A DNA stretch of 8,903 nt from DATNFP01 sp035606335 (GCA_035606335.1 DATNFP010000188.1:1-8903); one strand, 5' to 3'. Counted from the first letter of the stretch, positions 1 through 6,904 are shown. Made by a program: numbers and translations. Notes: generated from the letters alone by a model not told the origin.

Positions 1-1143
1 GCCGATAATCTGTAATGATTGTGCACCATACCTGATCACTGTTTCATCGTGTGAGAAAATACGGATTATAGGATAGGCAAAAAACAAGAATAGCAGCATT
101 ACAAAAGCCATAAAGATCACATTGTATTTTGCTGTAAGAAAAACACTCTGCTCTGCCCGGTGTATCTGTTTTGCACCTAGATTCTGACCTACAAGTGTGG
201 CTGCAGCGTTACTTAATCCCCATGCTGGCAAGATAAAGAACACAAAATTCCGGATAGCGATCTGGTAGCCTGCAGATGCGGATGTACCTCCTGTTTCAGC
301 AACCAGTCGCGCTAATACTATCCAACTACCGCTTGCAATAATAAATTGTAACGTTGCGGGCCAGGCAACCGTTATAATGGATTTGATAATTTTAGCATCA
401 AATTTAAAATGGTAAGAATGAAACTTCAGAATACCACTGCCTCTAAATAAATGATAAGATTGATAAAGGACACCTGAACTCCGGCCAATGACCGTGGCAA
501 TAGCTGCTCCTTTTAATCCGAAAAAGTGGATGAAAATAGGACATAATAAAATATTTACGCCACTCGCTATCCACAAACTCTTCATAGCCATAGCAGCATC
601 GCCTGCTCCCCGAAAAATACCATTTATCAGGAACAGCAATATAATCGCAAGGCTGCCACCAAACATAATACGTGTAAATATTGCTCCGTCTCTTACAACA
701 TCTTTGCTTGCCCCCATTAACGATAATATATCCGGTGCAAAAGTCATCCCTGCAATACTGAAAATAACAGTCACTACTAAAGCTACTATTAATGATTGCG
801 CTCCGGCATGTGCTGCTCCCTCACTATTTTTCTCACCGATTCTACGGGCGACTATTGCAGTAGCTGCAGTACTTAACCCAATGGCAACAGAATAAAGAAT
901 TGTGATAACAGATTCTGTCAAACCAACCGTAGCTATGGCATTTTGACCCAATTTGCCTACAAAGAACATATCTACTACCGCAAACACACTTTCCAGACTT
1001 AATTCGAGGATCATTGGAATGGCGAGCAGAAATACTGCTTTGGGAATGCTCCCTTGTGTATAATCGCGCTGTTCACCACTGAGCGATTGTTTGATCGTAA
1101 TAATTATTTTCTTAAACACACTTGTCCTCTTTTCAACTATCAT
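1..1143 (-). CDS. MATE family multidrug/cation antiporter (C-terminus outside window)
   Basis: This is an inner-membrane exporter of the MATE family, which expels drugs or other small organic compounds in exchange for Na+ or H+. The frame is open from the ATG at 1143 to the window edge, giving 381 residues. Family members usually have about 450, so roughly the last two helices are missing. MATE hallmarks are visible: VDMFFVGKLG near residues 57-66 followed by AIATVGLTE (69-77), GIFRGAGD (175-182) at the end of a helix, and ATLVGQNLGAKQ (315-326) in the second half-repeat. Alternating hydrophobic stretches fit multiple transmembrane helices. The start is chosen because the next Met (44) lies inside the first helix. 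It is the last visible gene of a minus-strand operon, 22 bases after the 69-residue gene. Substrate cannot be read from the sequence; the NorM and DinF subgroups are both possible. Confidence 0.93.
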   Translation of the reverse strand, partial: MIVEKRTSVFKKIIITIKQSLSGEQRDYTQGSIPKAVFLLAIPMILELSLESVFAVVDMFFVGKLGQNAIATVGLTESVITILYSVAIGLSTAATAIVARRIGEKNSEGAAHAGAQSLIVALVVTVIFSIAGMTFAPDILSLMGASKDVVRDGAIFTRIMFGGSLAIILLFLINGIFRGAGDAAMAMKSLWIASGVNILLCPIFIHFFGLKGAAIATVIGRSSGVLYQSYHLFRGSGILKFHSYHFKFDAKIIKSIITVAWPATLQFIIASGSWIVLARLVAETGGTSASAGYQIAIRNFVFFILPAWGLSNAAATLVGQNLGAKQIHRAEQSVFLTAKYNVIFMAFVMLLFLFFAYPIIRIFSHDETVIRYGAQSLQIIG

Positions 1144-1381
1144 GGTGAAAGCTAATTAATATCGTTTACTCTAATGGCTCACAAAAGCAATCATAATCAT
1201 TTAATAATCGAATAATTTCTTCTGTTGAAATGTCTTTCCCTTGTACTCTAAGTATCCTATCACAGTCTTCAAGATCAAAATTTATCCTAAACCCAGGAAA
1301 TTGTTTGCATAAAGCAGTCAAAAGTCCGGCCTCTTTGTAACAATCAACGTTTGTTTTAAAAACCTCAACTATCATAGTGAA
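1133..1381. repeat. 17-base near-identical direct repeat over two start codons
   Basis: Bases 1133-1149 and 1365-1381 match at 16 of 17 positions; they differ only at 1144 (G) versus 1376 (A). On the coding strand each copy reads TTCACYATGATAGTTGA. It covers the start codon and first codons of the MATE gene and of the 69-residue gene, so both proteins begin Met-Ile-Val-Glu. The copies are 232 bases apart. Similarity stops at the repeat edges. Neither of the other two genes of the operon has this sequence at its start. It could be a relic of a small duplication, a shared translation-initiation element, or chance. Confidence 0.6.
1166..1375 (-). CDS. Small conserved-type protein, HMA-like ferredoxin fold predicted, cysteine-rich (69 aa)
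   Basis: I recognise this only as a type of small protein common in Bacteroidota; its function is unknown. The sequence reads as beta-alpha-beta-beta-alpha-beta: strand 2-9 (IVEVFKTN), helix about 11-25, strand 29-36 (FRINFDLE), strand 39-46 (DRILRVQG), helix 50-60, and a last strand 62-68. This is the order of the heavy-metal-associated (HMA) fold. It lacks the CxxC metal-binding loop of true HMA domains. It does have five cysteines in 69 residues (12, 23, 38, 63, 65), including CFC near the C-terminus. No signal peptide is seen, so it should be cytoplasmic. It lies 10 bases after the reductase gene and 22 before the MATE gene on the same strand, which supports co-transcription. The start gives a clean first strand. 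Confidence 0.8.
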   Translation of the reverse strand: MIVEVFKTNVDCYKEAGLLTALCKQFPGFRINFDLEDCDRILRVQGKDISTEEIIRLLNDYDCFCEPLE

Positions 1382-1385
1382 TCAA

Positions 1386-1940
1386 CTAATTTACATCAGG
1401 CTCATAATACAATATGATCACTCCCGAGCTTAATCTTTCAGTAGTCAATAACCTTAACTTTATTCTTTCCTCTACATTTTGAAATAAAGGTGTACCCTTA
1501 CCCAAAATCACAGGGTTTACTATTATCCTATATTCATCTATCAACCCAAGCTGTGCAAAAGCCGAAACAATAGTTCCACTGCCTAATATCACCATATCCT
1601 TTCCATGCTGTTGTTTCAGTCTAATCATTTCTTCCTCAATATTATCTTTTATCAGGATTGAATTATTCCAGTCAACAGTTTTGAGAGAAGTCGAAAACAC
1701 TATTTTGGCCAGGTTGTTCATTTTATGAGTAATAACCGGATCGTTATCAGTATCATTAGGCCAATAATCTGCCATGTACTCGTATGTTCTTCTTCCAAAT
1801 AAAATGATATCCACCGAGTTAAGCATATTCCTGGCATACTCTAAAAACTCTTCTTCAACAACAAACCAATCTAACTGATGGTTTTCATCTTCGAAGAAGC
1901 CGTCGAGCGATACGAGATTCGATACAATTATTTTTCTCAT
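1386..1940 (-). CDS. Dihydrofolate reductase family / RibD C-terminal domain protein
   Basis: This is a stand-alone cytoplasmic RibD_C-type reductase, the family related to bacterial dihydrofolate reductase and to the reductase half of RibD. Family features visible are SLDGFFED (11-18) in the first strand-loop, LFGRRTYEYM (47-56), the glycine-rich ILGSGTIVSAF (118-128) expected to contact NADPH, and NPVILGKGTPLF (142-153) before the C-terminal strands. At 184 residues it has the usual length of the stand-alone YyaP/YwjB-like members and lacks a deaminase domain, so it is not a complete RibD. The substrate is unknown; such genes often occur in stress or antibiotic-response neighbourhoods. It sits second in the operon, 32 bases after the DoxX-like gene and 10 before the next. 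The start is the first Met and directly precedes the canonical first strand (RKIIVSNLVS). Confidence 0.93.
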   Translation of the reverse strand: MRKIIVSNLVSLDGFFEDENHQLDWFVVEEEFLEYARNMLNSVDIILFGRRTYEYMADYWPNDTDNDPVITHKMNNLAKIVFSTSLKTVDWNNSILIKDNIEEEMIRLKQQHGKDMVILGSGTIVSAFAQLGLIDEYRIIVNPVILGKGTPLFQNVEERIKLRLLTTERLSSGVIILYYEPDVN

Positions 1941-1972
1941 TTTCAGATTATAATATTATTGCTGTATTACTC

Positions 1973-2368
1973 CTATGCTATTCCGGCCACAGCCACTGAA
2001 GAACTTTCTTTTAACTTTTTATGATAAAAAGTGTAGGAAAGAACTAAAAAGAGCAACGGAATAAGCATAAACGCCCAACCGCCTTTTGAATCACCGGCGC
2101 ATATCACTGAATAGGTAGCTCCAATCAAGTCGAAAGCAAAACCGGCATATGCCCATTCTTTTATTCTTGGAAAACCTGGAATCAGTATTGCTATTACCCC
2201 AAGCAATTTTGCTATCCCGATAAAAGGAGTGAAATAGGGAGGGTATCCCAAATGATTCATAAAGACAGTTGCTTCTTTAGTTGCTAAAGCATCTGGGATG
2301 GCTGACATGGCCATGAATGCGGCAAATAACCCTGTTACGATCCAATAAATGATTTTTGTCTTTTTCAT
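1973..2368 (-). CDS. DoxX-like family membrane protein
   Basis: This is a 131-residue integral membrane protein of the DoxX-like type. Four hydrophobic segments are visible at about 7-25, 46-64, 72-90 and 98-115, ending in a basic cytoplasmic-type tail (YHKKLK, 115-120). Typical family features are the early SAIPDAL stretch (22-28), a tyrosine/proline-rich loop (GYPPYF, 41-46), and GIAKLLGVIAILIPGFPRIKEWAYAGF (51-77; the part to Pro65 is the second helix and the part from Glu71 begins the third). Some relatives are linked to quinone or thiol redox chemistry, but the biochemical role of this branch is not established. It is the first gene of the operon, with a plausible promoter about 70 bases upstream, and is divergent from the AraC-type regulator gene, which is its likely controller. 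Confidence 0.9.
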   Translation of the reverse strand: MKKTKIIYWIVTGLFAAFMAMSAIPDALATKEATVFMNHLGYPPYFTPFIGIAKLLGVIAILIPGFPRIKEWAYAGFAFDLIGATYSVICAGDSKGGWAFMLIPLLFLVLSYTFYHKKLKESSSVAVAGIA

Positions 2369-2438
2369 GATTATCGTTTTTTTGATTTTAAAATGTTTGT
2401 TAATTTTTACAATTTATTTTATTAGTAATTTGTAATAG

Positions 2439-2446
2439 CAAAGCTA
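2439..2446 (-). promoter_or_regulatory. Putative -7 box (TAnnTTTG) of the doxX-like operon
   Basis: Read on the minus strand this is TAGCTTTG, an exact match to the Bacteroidota sigma-A -7 consensus TAnnTTTG. It would start transcription near 2432, leaving a leader of about 60 bases before the start at 2368. The expected -33 element (TTTG/TTG, 19-20 bases further upstream, around 2466-2470) is not visible, which suits a promoter that needs an activator. The box lies inside a small perfect inverted repeat, 2435-2439 with 2443-2447 and a 3-base spacer. No equally good match was found for the regulator gene on the other strand. Confidence 0.5.
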
Positions 2447-2469
2447 TAATAGAGAAATGTATATAATGC

Positions 2470-2511
2470 GGTGTGATAACGACAATAAATGGGTTGGTTA
2501 CGACATAAATT
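2470..2511. promoter_or_regulatory. Putative AraC-type operator: direct repeat with 21-base period
   Basis: Two tandem 21-base units, 2470-2490 and 2491-2511, agree at 14 of 21 positions. The core ACGACA is identical (2479-2484 and 2500-2505), preceded by GG..TG.T and followed by an A-rich tail. A 21-base centre-to-centre distance is two helical turns, the usual spacing of half-sites for AraC-family helix-turn-helix proteins. The pair directly abuts the region where the -33 element of the doxX-like promoter should lie, a position suited to activation. It ends 17 bases before the start codon of the divergent regulator gene, so binding could also repress that gene. Assignment to the adjacent regulator is inference. 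Confidence 0.5.
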
Positions 2512-2528
2512 CTATTTATTTTTAAATT

Positions 2529-3509
2529 ATGAAACATATATCAATTCTTGTACCTAAAGCAGCAATATTAGGTAGCCTGGAAGGCTCCCGACAGCTGTTT
2601 ACACAGGTGAATGAATTTATGAAGGCAAAAGGAGAGGACCCTGTTTTTATGGTACAATTAGTAGGCCTCTCAAAAGAAACACCACTTAGCGGCGGACTAT
2701 TTACTGTCAATACAGATATATTGATAGATGATGTTCAAAAAACTGATTTGATTATCATTCCTGCTATAGACGGCGAAATAAATGGCGCCATAGAAAAAAA
2801 TAAAGATTTTATACCATGGATTATTAAACAATATAAAAAAGGATCTGAGGTTGCCAGTTTATGTCTTGGAGCATTTTTACTTGCTTCAACAGGTTTATTA
2901 AACGGTAAACAATGTGCTACACACTGGGGCTCAATAAATGAATTTCGGAAAATGTTTCCAGAAGTAAATCTGGTACCAGAAAAAATCATGACGGATGAAT
3001 ATGGTCTTTACTCGAGCGGTGGGGCATTTTCTTATCTGAACCTAATTCTGCACCTTATTGAAAAATATGCAGGGCTCGACATGGCAGTACTTGCAGCAAA
3101 AGTATTTGCGATAGAAATAGAACGCGAAAGCCAGTCACCTTTTATTATTTTCCAGGGGCAAAAAGAACATGAAGATGAACCTGTAAAAAAAGCCCAGGAA
3201 TTTATTGAGACTAATTTTCAAGATAAAATAACTGTAGACCAGCTTGCAAGTAGATTTGCAATGGGCCGCAGAAGCCTGGAACGCAGGTTTAAAAAAGCAA
3301 CTCATAATACTGTAACTGAGTATATACAAAGAGTGAAAATAGAAGTTGCCAAGAAAAGCTTTGAGACCAGTGCAAAAAATATAAACGAGATAATGTATGA
3401 TGTTGGTTATTCAGACACCAAAGCTTTCAGGACTACATTTAAAAAGATAACAGGTCTTTCTCCTATAGAATATAAGAATAAATATAACAGGGATGTCATA
3501 GCCGTATAA
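2529..3509 (+). CDS. GlxA-type transcriptional regulator: DJ-1/PfpI domain plus AraC HTH
   Basis: This is a 326-residue cytoplasmic transcription factor. Residues about 4-190 form a DJ-1/PfpI-like (class I amidotransferase-like) sensing domain. It shows DLIIIPAIDG (73-82), the nucleophile-elbow-like ASLCLGAFLLASTGLLNG (109-126) with Cys112, then CATHWG (129-134) and SSGG (162-165). The C-terminal region, about 218-320, is an AraC/XylS DNA-binding domain with two helix-turn-helix units: ITVDQLASRFAMGRRSLERRF (234-254) and INEIMYDVGYSDTKAFRTTF (285-304). It ends with the signature-like KKITGLSPIEYK (305-316). Family members use the N-terminal domain to sense a ligand or redox signal rather than as an enzyme; the ligand here is unknown. 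The gene is divergent from the DoxX-reductase-MATE operon and shares a control region with it, so it probably regulates that operon and itself. Complete, with no sign of damage. Confidence 0.95.
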   Translation: MKHISILVPKAAILGSLEGSRQLFTQVNEFMKAKGEDPVFMVQLVGLSKETPLSGGLFTVNTDILIDDVQKTDLIIIPAIDGEINGAIEKNKDFIPWIIKQYKKGSEVASLCLGAFLLASTGLLNGKQCATHWGSINEFRKMFPEVNLVPEKIMTDEYGLYSSGGAFSYLNLILHLIEKYAGLDMAVLAAKVFAIEIERESQSPFIIFQGQKEHEDEPVKKAQEFIETNFQDKITVDQLASRFAMGRRSLERRFKKATHNTVTEYIQRVKIEVAKKSFETSAKNINEIMYDVGYSDTKAFRTTFKKITGLSPIEYKNKYNRDVIAV

Positions 3510-3604
3510 TGGAGTATTTTATTACCTGTTTATTTTTACCAACAATACCCATGCAATAAAAAGGCGCCCATTTATCCATCAGAAGATTATATAAAAGCTC
3601 ATAA

Positions 3605-3638
3605 AAAAGAGTTTACTGAATAATCAGTAAACTCTTTT
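3605..3638. terminator. Bidirectional intrinsic terminator between convergent genes
   Basis: A perfect 15-bp inverted repeat, AAAAGAGTTTACTGA at 3605-3619 and its complement at 3624-3638, encloses the 4-base loop ATAA. The A-run on the left arm (with further As from 3603) and the T-run on the right arm give a U-tract whichever strand is transcribed. It lies 95 bases after the regulator stop codon and 20 bases after the stop codon of the large secreted-protein gene. That placement is right for ending both convergent transcripts. The remaining intergenic sequence, 3510-3604, shows nothing further. Confidence 0.88.
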
Positions 3639-3658
3639 GCAATAAGTATCCAAACATT

Positions 3659-6439
3659 TTATCTTATCAATACAACTTCTCCTTGTTCTTCCATTGTTTT
3701 TCCATCACATTCGTAATTGATATACCAGAAGTATGTGTCCATATCCTGTGGCACACCATTAAATTTACCATCCCATCCGAGGTTTTCCTGGTTGCTTTCA
3801 AATACAGTTTGTCCCCAACGATTTACAACACGGAATACCTTTAAAGAGTGGTGACCAATAGTAATTGGACGGAATACATCATTCTTTCCATCACCATTAG
3901 GCGTAAATGCCGATGGTAAACTTACTATACAACATGGTTGGGTGTTTATATAGATACTATCTGTTGCAGTACAACTATAGTTGTCAGTTACAGTCAGATA
4001 AATATTTCCGCTTGCTTGTATTTGTCCTGTTGCAATATTATTGCTCTTTGAAGCATTTTGAAAATATGCTGCAGGTTTCCATACGTAAGAATATGACTGT
4101 CCCTGAGGTGCAGTAAAGGTAATCGTATCTCCTACGCAAATATCATTTCTGCTGATACTTTGCACAGCGGCTGACGGGAGGCTGTGCACGTGAATGGTGT
4201 CACTAACGGGAGATGCAATACATTGTGCGTAGTCGATAGATAAGGATATGATCTTGTCACCCGGTGTATTCCATGACACAATAGAATTTCCCTGTGCACT
4301 ACCATTAGCTACAGTAGCACCCGCATAGTTCCAATTAAGGCTTAATGCATTTTGAAGGCTATAATTTGAAACTTGTACTGCAGTTGTATCGTTCACGCAA
4401 ACATCTTTTTTGATGCTGTAAGATATTGGTGGTGCAAAGCTAACCATTATGTTTTTCGTGAAATTAGAGCTGCAACGCCAGTTCTGCACAGTTAATTGGA
4501 GTGCTTTGCTACCTACGCTATCAAAAGTTACTGAATATGGACCGGCATTGCTGCCACTATTCACTGTACCATCTGCAAAATTCCATGTGTAAATGGTCGT
4601 TCCGGTATCAGGCGCTATTCCATTAAAACGTATGGTCACCGGATCACCTTTACAAACCTTATCGGTATCCATACCTATAGATGCTACTACTTCATCTATA
4701 AGCAATCTTGTTGCCGAAGCCTTGGAAGGACAACCATTAACTGTGGCTACAACGGAGTAAAGTCCCGTATCGGCTTCAACAACATTTGCCCTTACTGCAT
4801 TCTCATCATTGCTGTTGAAACCATTAGGCCCCGTCCACTGATAAATAGCACCTGCCGAATATGCCGAGCTTAACATTAAAGTATCGCCTAAACATAGTGG
4901 ACCATTATTGCTAACAGCCAATGGCGGTAATGGTGGATTAATAACAACTGTTATAGTAGACTTATCACTCTGACAACCCCGAACTGTTTGAGTAACATAA
5001 TATTGACGATTGACCAACGAATCTGTATTAGGGCTCGGAGCAACAGTCGTACCTGTATCAGATGGCTCATTTGAAAGATACCATCTCAGGTTTTGGCCAT
5101 CCGCAGTTAATGGAGATGATACTGCTCCCTGGCAGTAATATATGGTATCGGTAACCTTAGGAGGTGGTGAAAGATTGGGATTTAGATTAATTATTATTGT
5201 ATCTGCAGCACACGATGGAGTACTCCCTATTGCCATTATTGTTTGTGGAGTAGTACCAACTTTGACATGCACAGTTACCCCCTGATTAGTATCTAAGTTA
5301 GCAGAAGGAAACCAGAACCAATTAAAATATGCACCATTAACCACAGAAAGAGAAATAGTACTGTTTTTACATACTGAAGCGGTATCGCCGGTAACATGTG
5401 CTGCTGTATCACTACCAGTGATCCATTTAGGTTTAGTGGAAAGGAAAGCTGAATCGATATCTGCAGCACGCAACACATATGCATAAGCAAAGTTCAAACT
5501 ATCGCCTGGTGGTACATCTCCTAATTTAAATACTAATCCTATACCAACGTCATTTACGTAGTCGCCGGTAACATCGGTATTATAAATATAATCGGCAGTA
5601 TCGCCTATACCACCATTAGCTTCATACATACTATCAAGGTTTCCCCCAGTTGGTGATAAACCTAACTTTATTATAAAACATTTTGCACGACAATCTAATG
5701 TGCCCAAACCCAGGTATGCTTTGGAATAATGGGTTCCAACGGCCGATACCAATGTCCTATTTTTAGGATTAGGGAGTTTATAAGCAATTTTATTATCAGT
5801 AGTAAAATCACCAGTTTCAGGTTCTTCATTGTCCGGGTCAACAGTCCTTAGGTAAAAAACGTTTTTCTTAGTAACGGAAGAAGTATTTTTAAGGGTAATG
5901 TAAGTAGTAAAATATACTGTATTTGTATCGAGTGTAGTTAATTGTGTAATACTCATACTATCCATTACACCCTGCCATACAGTGCTAACCCTTGGGAAAG
6001 CAGTATTATACGAAATATTCTTACCTGTAAGAGCTGGTATACTGAAGGGATACGTCCCAGTGTTCCAAGCATCACCTTGTACTCCATCCATCATCACGCT
6101 CCATCCTTCCTGAGGGCTACCTGGTAAAAAGTAATCACCAAAATAAGGAGGAGATCCTTTTGTCCATCCGTCTTTATCCGGATCAGCAACGAAACCCAAG
6201 CCTAGTGTAGGAGAAACACTAGGATAACAAGTGTTGGACACCGGTGCAGGACCCTTAGGATGATATCCCGGAGGCGCATCAACACTTGTACCATATGCTC
6301 CATTTATATTCACTCCTACTTCGATAAAAGCGCCCTTTAAAAACACATTGCAACTATCTAATTGCGCGTACGAAGACCCGATGTATAAAAAAGAAAAACT
6401 TCCAATCAATAGTAGTCTAAGTAAATTTTTATGACTCAT
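3659..6439 (-). CDS. Large secreted/surface multi-domain protein with T9SS type B (CHU_C) sorting domain
   Basis: A 926-residue exported protein. A signal peptide covers 1-25 (hydrophobic core LLRLLLIGSFSFLYI; cleavage after SSYA, before Gln26). Residues 26-340 are a glycine/aspartate-rich, probably beta-sandwich region that I do not recognise; it contains DPDKDGW (86-92) and TVDPDNEEPETGD (199-211). Six Ig/PKD-like modules follow, each with one cysteine pair: 357/410, 436/489, 516/570, 596/656, 681/740 and 768/823. The fourth is the most PKD-like (YTWNFADGTVNSG, 617-629). The C-terminus, about 838-926, is a gliding-motility-associated/CHU_C domain with SAFTPNGDGKNDVFRP (843-858), VVNRWGQTVFES (871-882) and GWDGKFNGVPQ (888-898). 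This is the type B signal for export through the type IX secretion system. Role is probably adhesion, a matrix component or binding; no catalytic motif is visible. It follows the 141-residue gene by 39 bases, likely in one operon. Confidence 0.93.
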   Translation of the reverse strand: MSHKNLLRLLLIGSFSFLYIGSSYAQLDSCNVFLKGAFIEVGVNINGAYGTSVDAPPGYHPKGPAPVSNTCYPSVSPTLGLGFVADPDKDGWTKGSPPYFGDYFLPGSPQEGWSVMMDGVQGDAWNTGTYPFSIPALTGKNISYNTAFPRVSTVWQGVMDSMSITQLTTLDTNTVYFTTYITLKNTSSVTKKNVFYLRTVDPDNEEPETGDFTTDNKIAYKLPNPKNRTLVSAVGTHYSKAYLGLGTLDCRAKCFIIKLGLSPTGGNLDSMYEANGGIGDTADYIYNTDVTGDYVNDVGIGLVFKLGDVPPGDSLNFAYAYVLRAADIDSAFLSTKPKWITGSDTAAHVTGDTASVCKNSTISLSVVNGAYFNWFWFPSANLDTNQGVTVHVKVGTTPQTIMAIGSTPSCAADTIIINLNPNLSPPPKVTDTIYYCQGAVSSPLTADGQNLRWYLSNEPSDTGTTVAPSPNTDSLVNRQYYVTQTVRGCQSDKSTITVVINPPLPPLAVSNNGPLCLGDTLMLSSAYSAGAIYQWTGPNGFNSNDENAVRANVVEADTGLYSVVATVNGCPSKASATRLLIDEVVASIGMDTDKVCKGDPVTIRFNGIAPDTGTTIYTWNFADGTVNSGSNAGPYSVTFDSVGSKALQLTVQNWRCSSNFTKNIMVSFAPPISYSIKKDVCVNDTTAVQVSNYSLQNALSLNWNYAGATVANGSAQGNSIVSWNTPGDKIISLSIDYAQCIASPVSDTIHVHSLPSAAVQSISRNDICVGDTITFTAPQGQSYSYVWKPAAYFQNASKSNNIATGQIQASGNIYLTVTDNYSCTATDSIYINTQPCCIVSLPSAFTPNGDGKNDVFRPITIGHHSLKVFRVVNRWGQTVFESNQENLGWDGKFNGVPQDMDTYFWYINYECDGKTMEEQGEVVLIR

Positions 6440-6478
6440 AATATTTTTATTAATACAATAATACAGTTTATCAAATCT

Positions 6479-6904
6479 CTATTCCTTTTCAAATGATATT
6501 GAATGTACCCTTGCAGTTGCATTATAAACGCTAACTTCATACTTGCCTTTTGCTAGTCCGGCAATATCGAACTCGTGCATGTATTTATAACTTGTGGTTT
6601 CAGGTTTCCAACTAGCAATAACTCTACCGGACATATCTGTCAACTTCATCGCTAAATACATCGGATCAGGAGTATTGAGATTTACTTTTAAAACATTGCT
6701 AAACGGTTTAGGAGAAAGGACATAATTGACGTTTATATGATCAACCCCACTTTTACTTTTTACATCAATATAGAAACTCCCCGTTAAACGAGAAACGTCA
6801 TAATTCTGATTAGTAATTTGTCCACTGGCAGAAAAAGATAAAAGGCTGACAAAAAATATTAGAAAATACCGAAGCGTTTTCAGCGTTATGTAGCTGTTTT
6901 TCAT
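6479..6904 (-). CDS. Small secreted protein consisting mainly of a T9SS type A-like C-terminal domain (141 aa)
   Basis: A signal peptide covers about residues 1-28 (Lys/Arg-containing start, core YFLIFFVSLLSFSASG, cleavage before Gln29). After a linker of about 30 residues, residues 60-141 resemble the T9SS type A sorting tail: LSPKPFSNVLKVNL (63-76) in place of the usual PNPF start, MKLTDMSGRVIASW (86-99), FDIAGLAKGKYEVSVYN (112-128), and a final strand ending SFEKE. That order (two strands, D.SGRV turn, sL..G.Y motif) is characteristic of the Por-secretion tail family. There is hardly any cargo in front of it and no cysteine. It could be a secreted accessory of the downstream 926-residue protein, or a related beta-sandwich domain not used for sorting. 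The 221-base AT-rich region upstream (6905-7125) presumably holds the promoter, but no TAnnTTTG box stands out there. Confidence 0.85.
   Translation of the reverse strand: MKNSYITLKTLRYFLIFFVSLLSFSASGQITNQNYDVSRLTGSFYIDVKSKSGVDHINVNYVLSPKPFSNVLKVNLNTPDPMYLAMKLTDMSGRVIASWKPETTSYKYMHEFDIAGLAKGKYEVSVYNATARVHSISFEKE

Noticed and set aside
488..895. Plus-strand open frame of 135 codons
   Set aside because: It is antisense to the MATE gene, whose translation has all family motifs. The plus-strand product is low-complexity Ala/Ile/Pro with no recognisable domain.
1..1143. Possible frameshift in the MATE gene
   Set aside because: Translation from 1143 to base 1 is uninterrupted and keeps family motifs throughout; it is only truncated by the window.
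2522..2989. Two minus-strand open frames (62 and 84 codons) opposite the regulator gene
   Set aside because: Both are antisense to well-supported DJ-1 domain sequence and show no protein-like features.
3891..5330. Recurring ACCATTA-type words in the large secreted-protein gene
   Set aside because: They are short, irregularly spaced, in coding sequence, and explained by frequent Asn-Gly codons (AATGGT on the coding strand).
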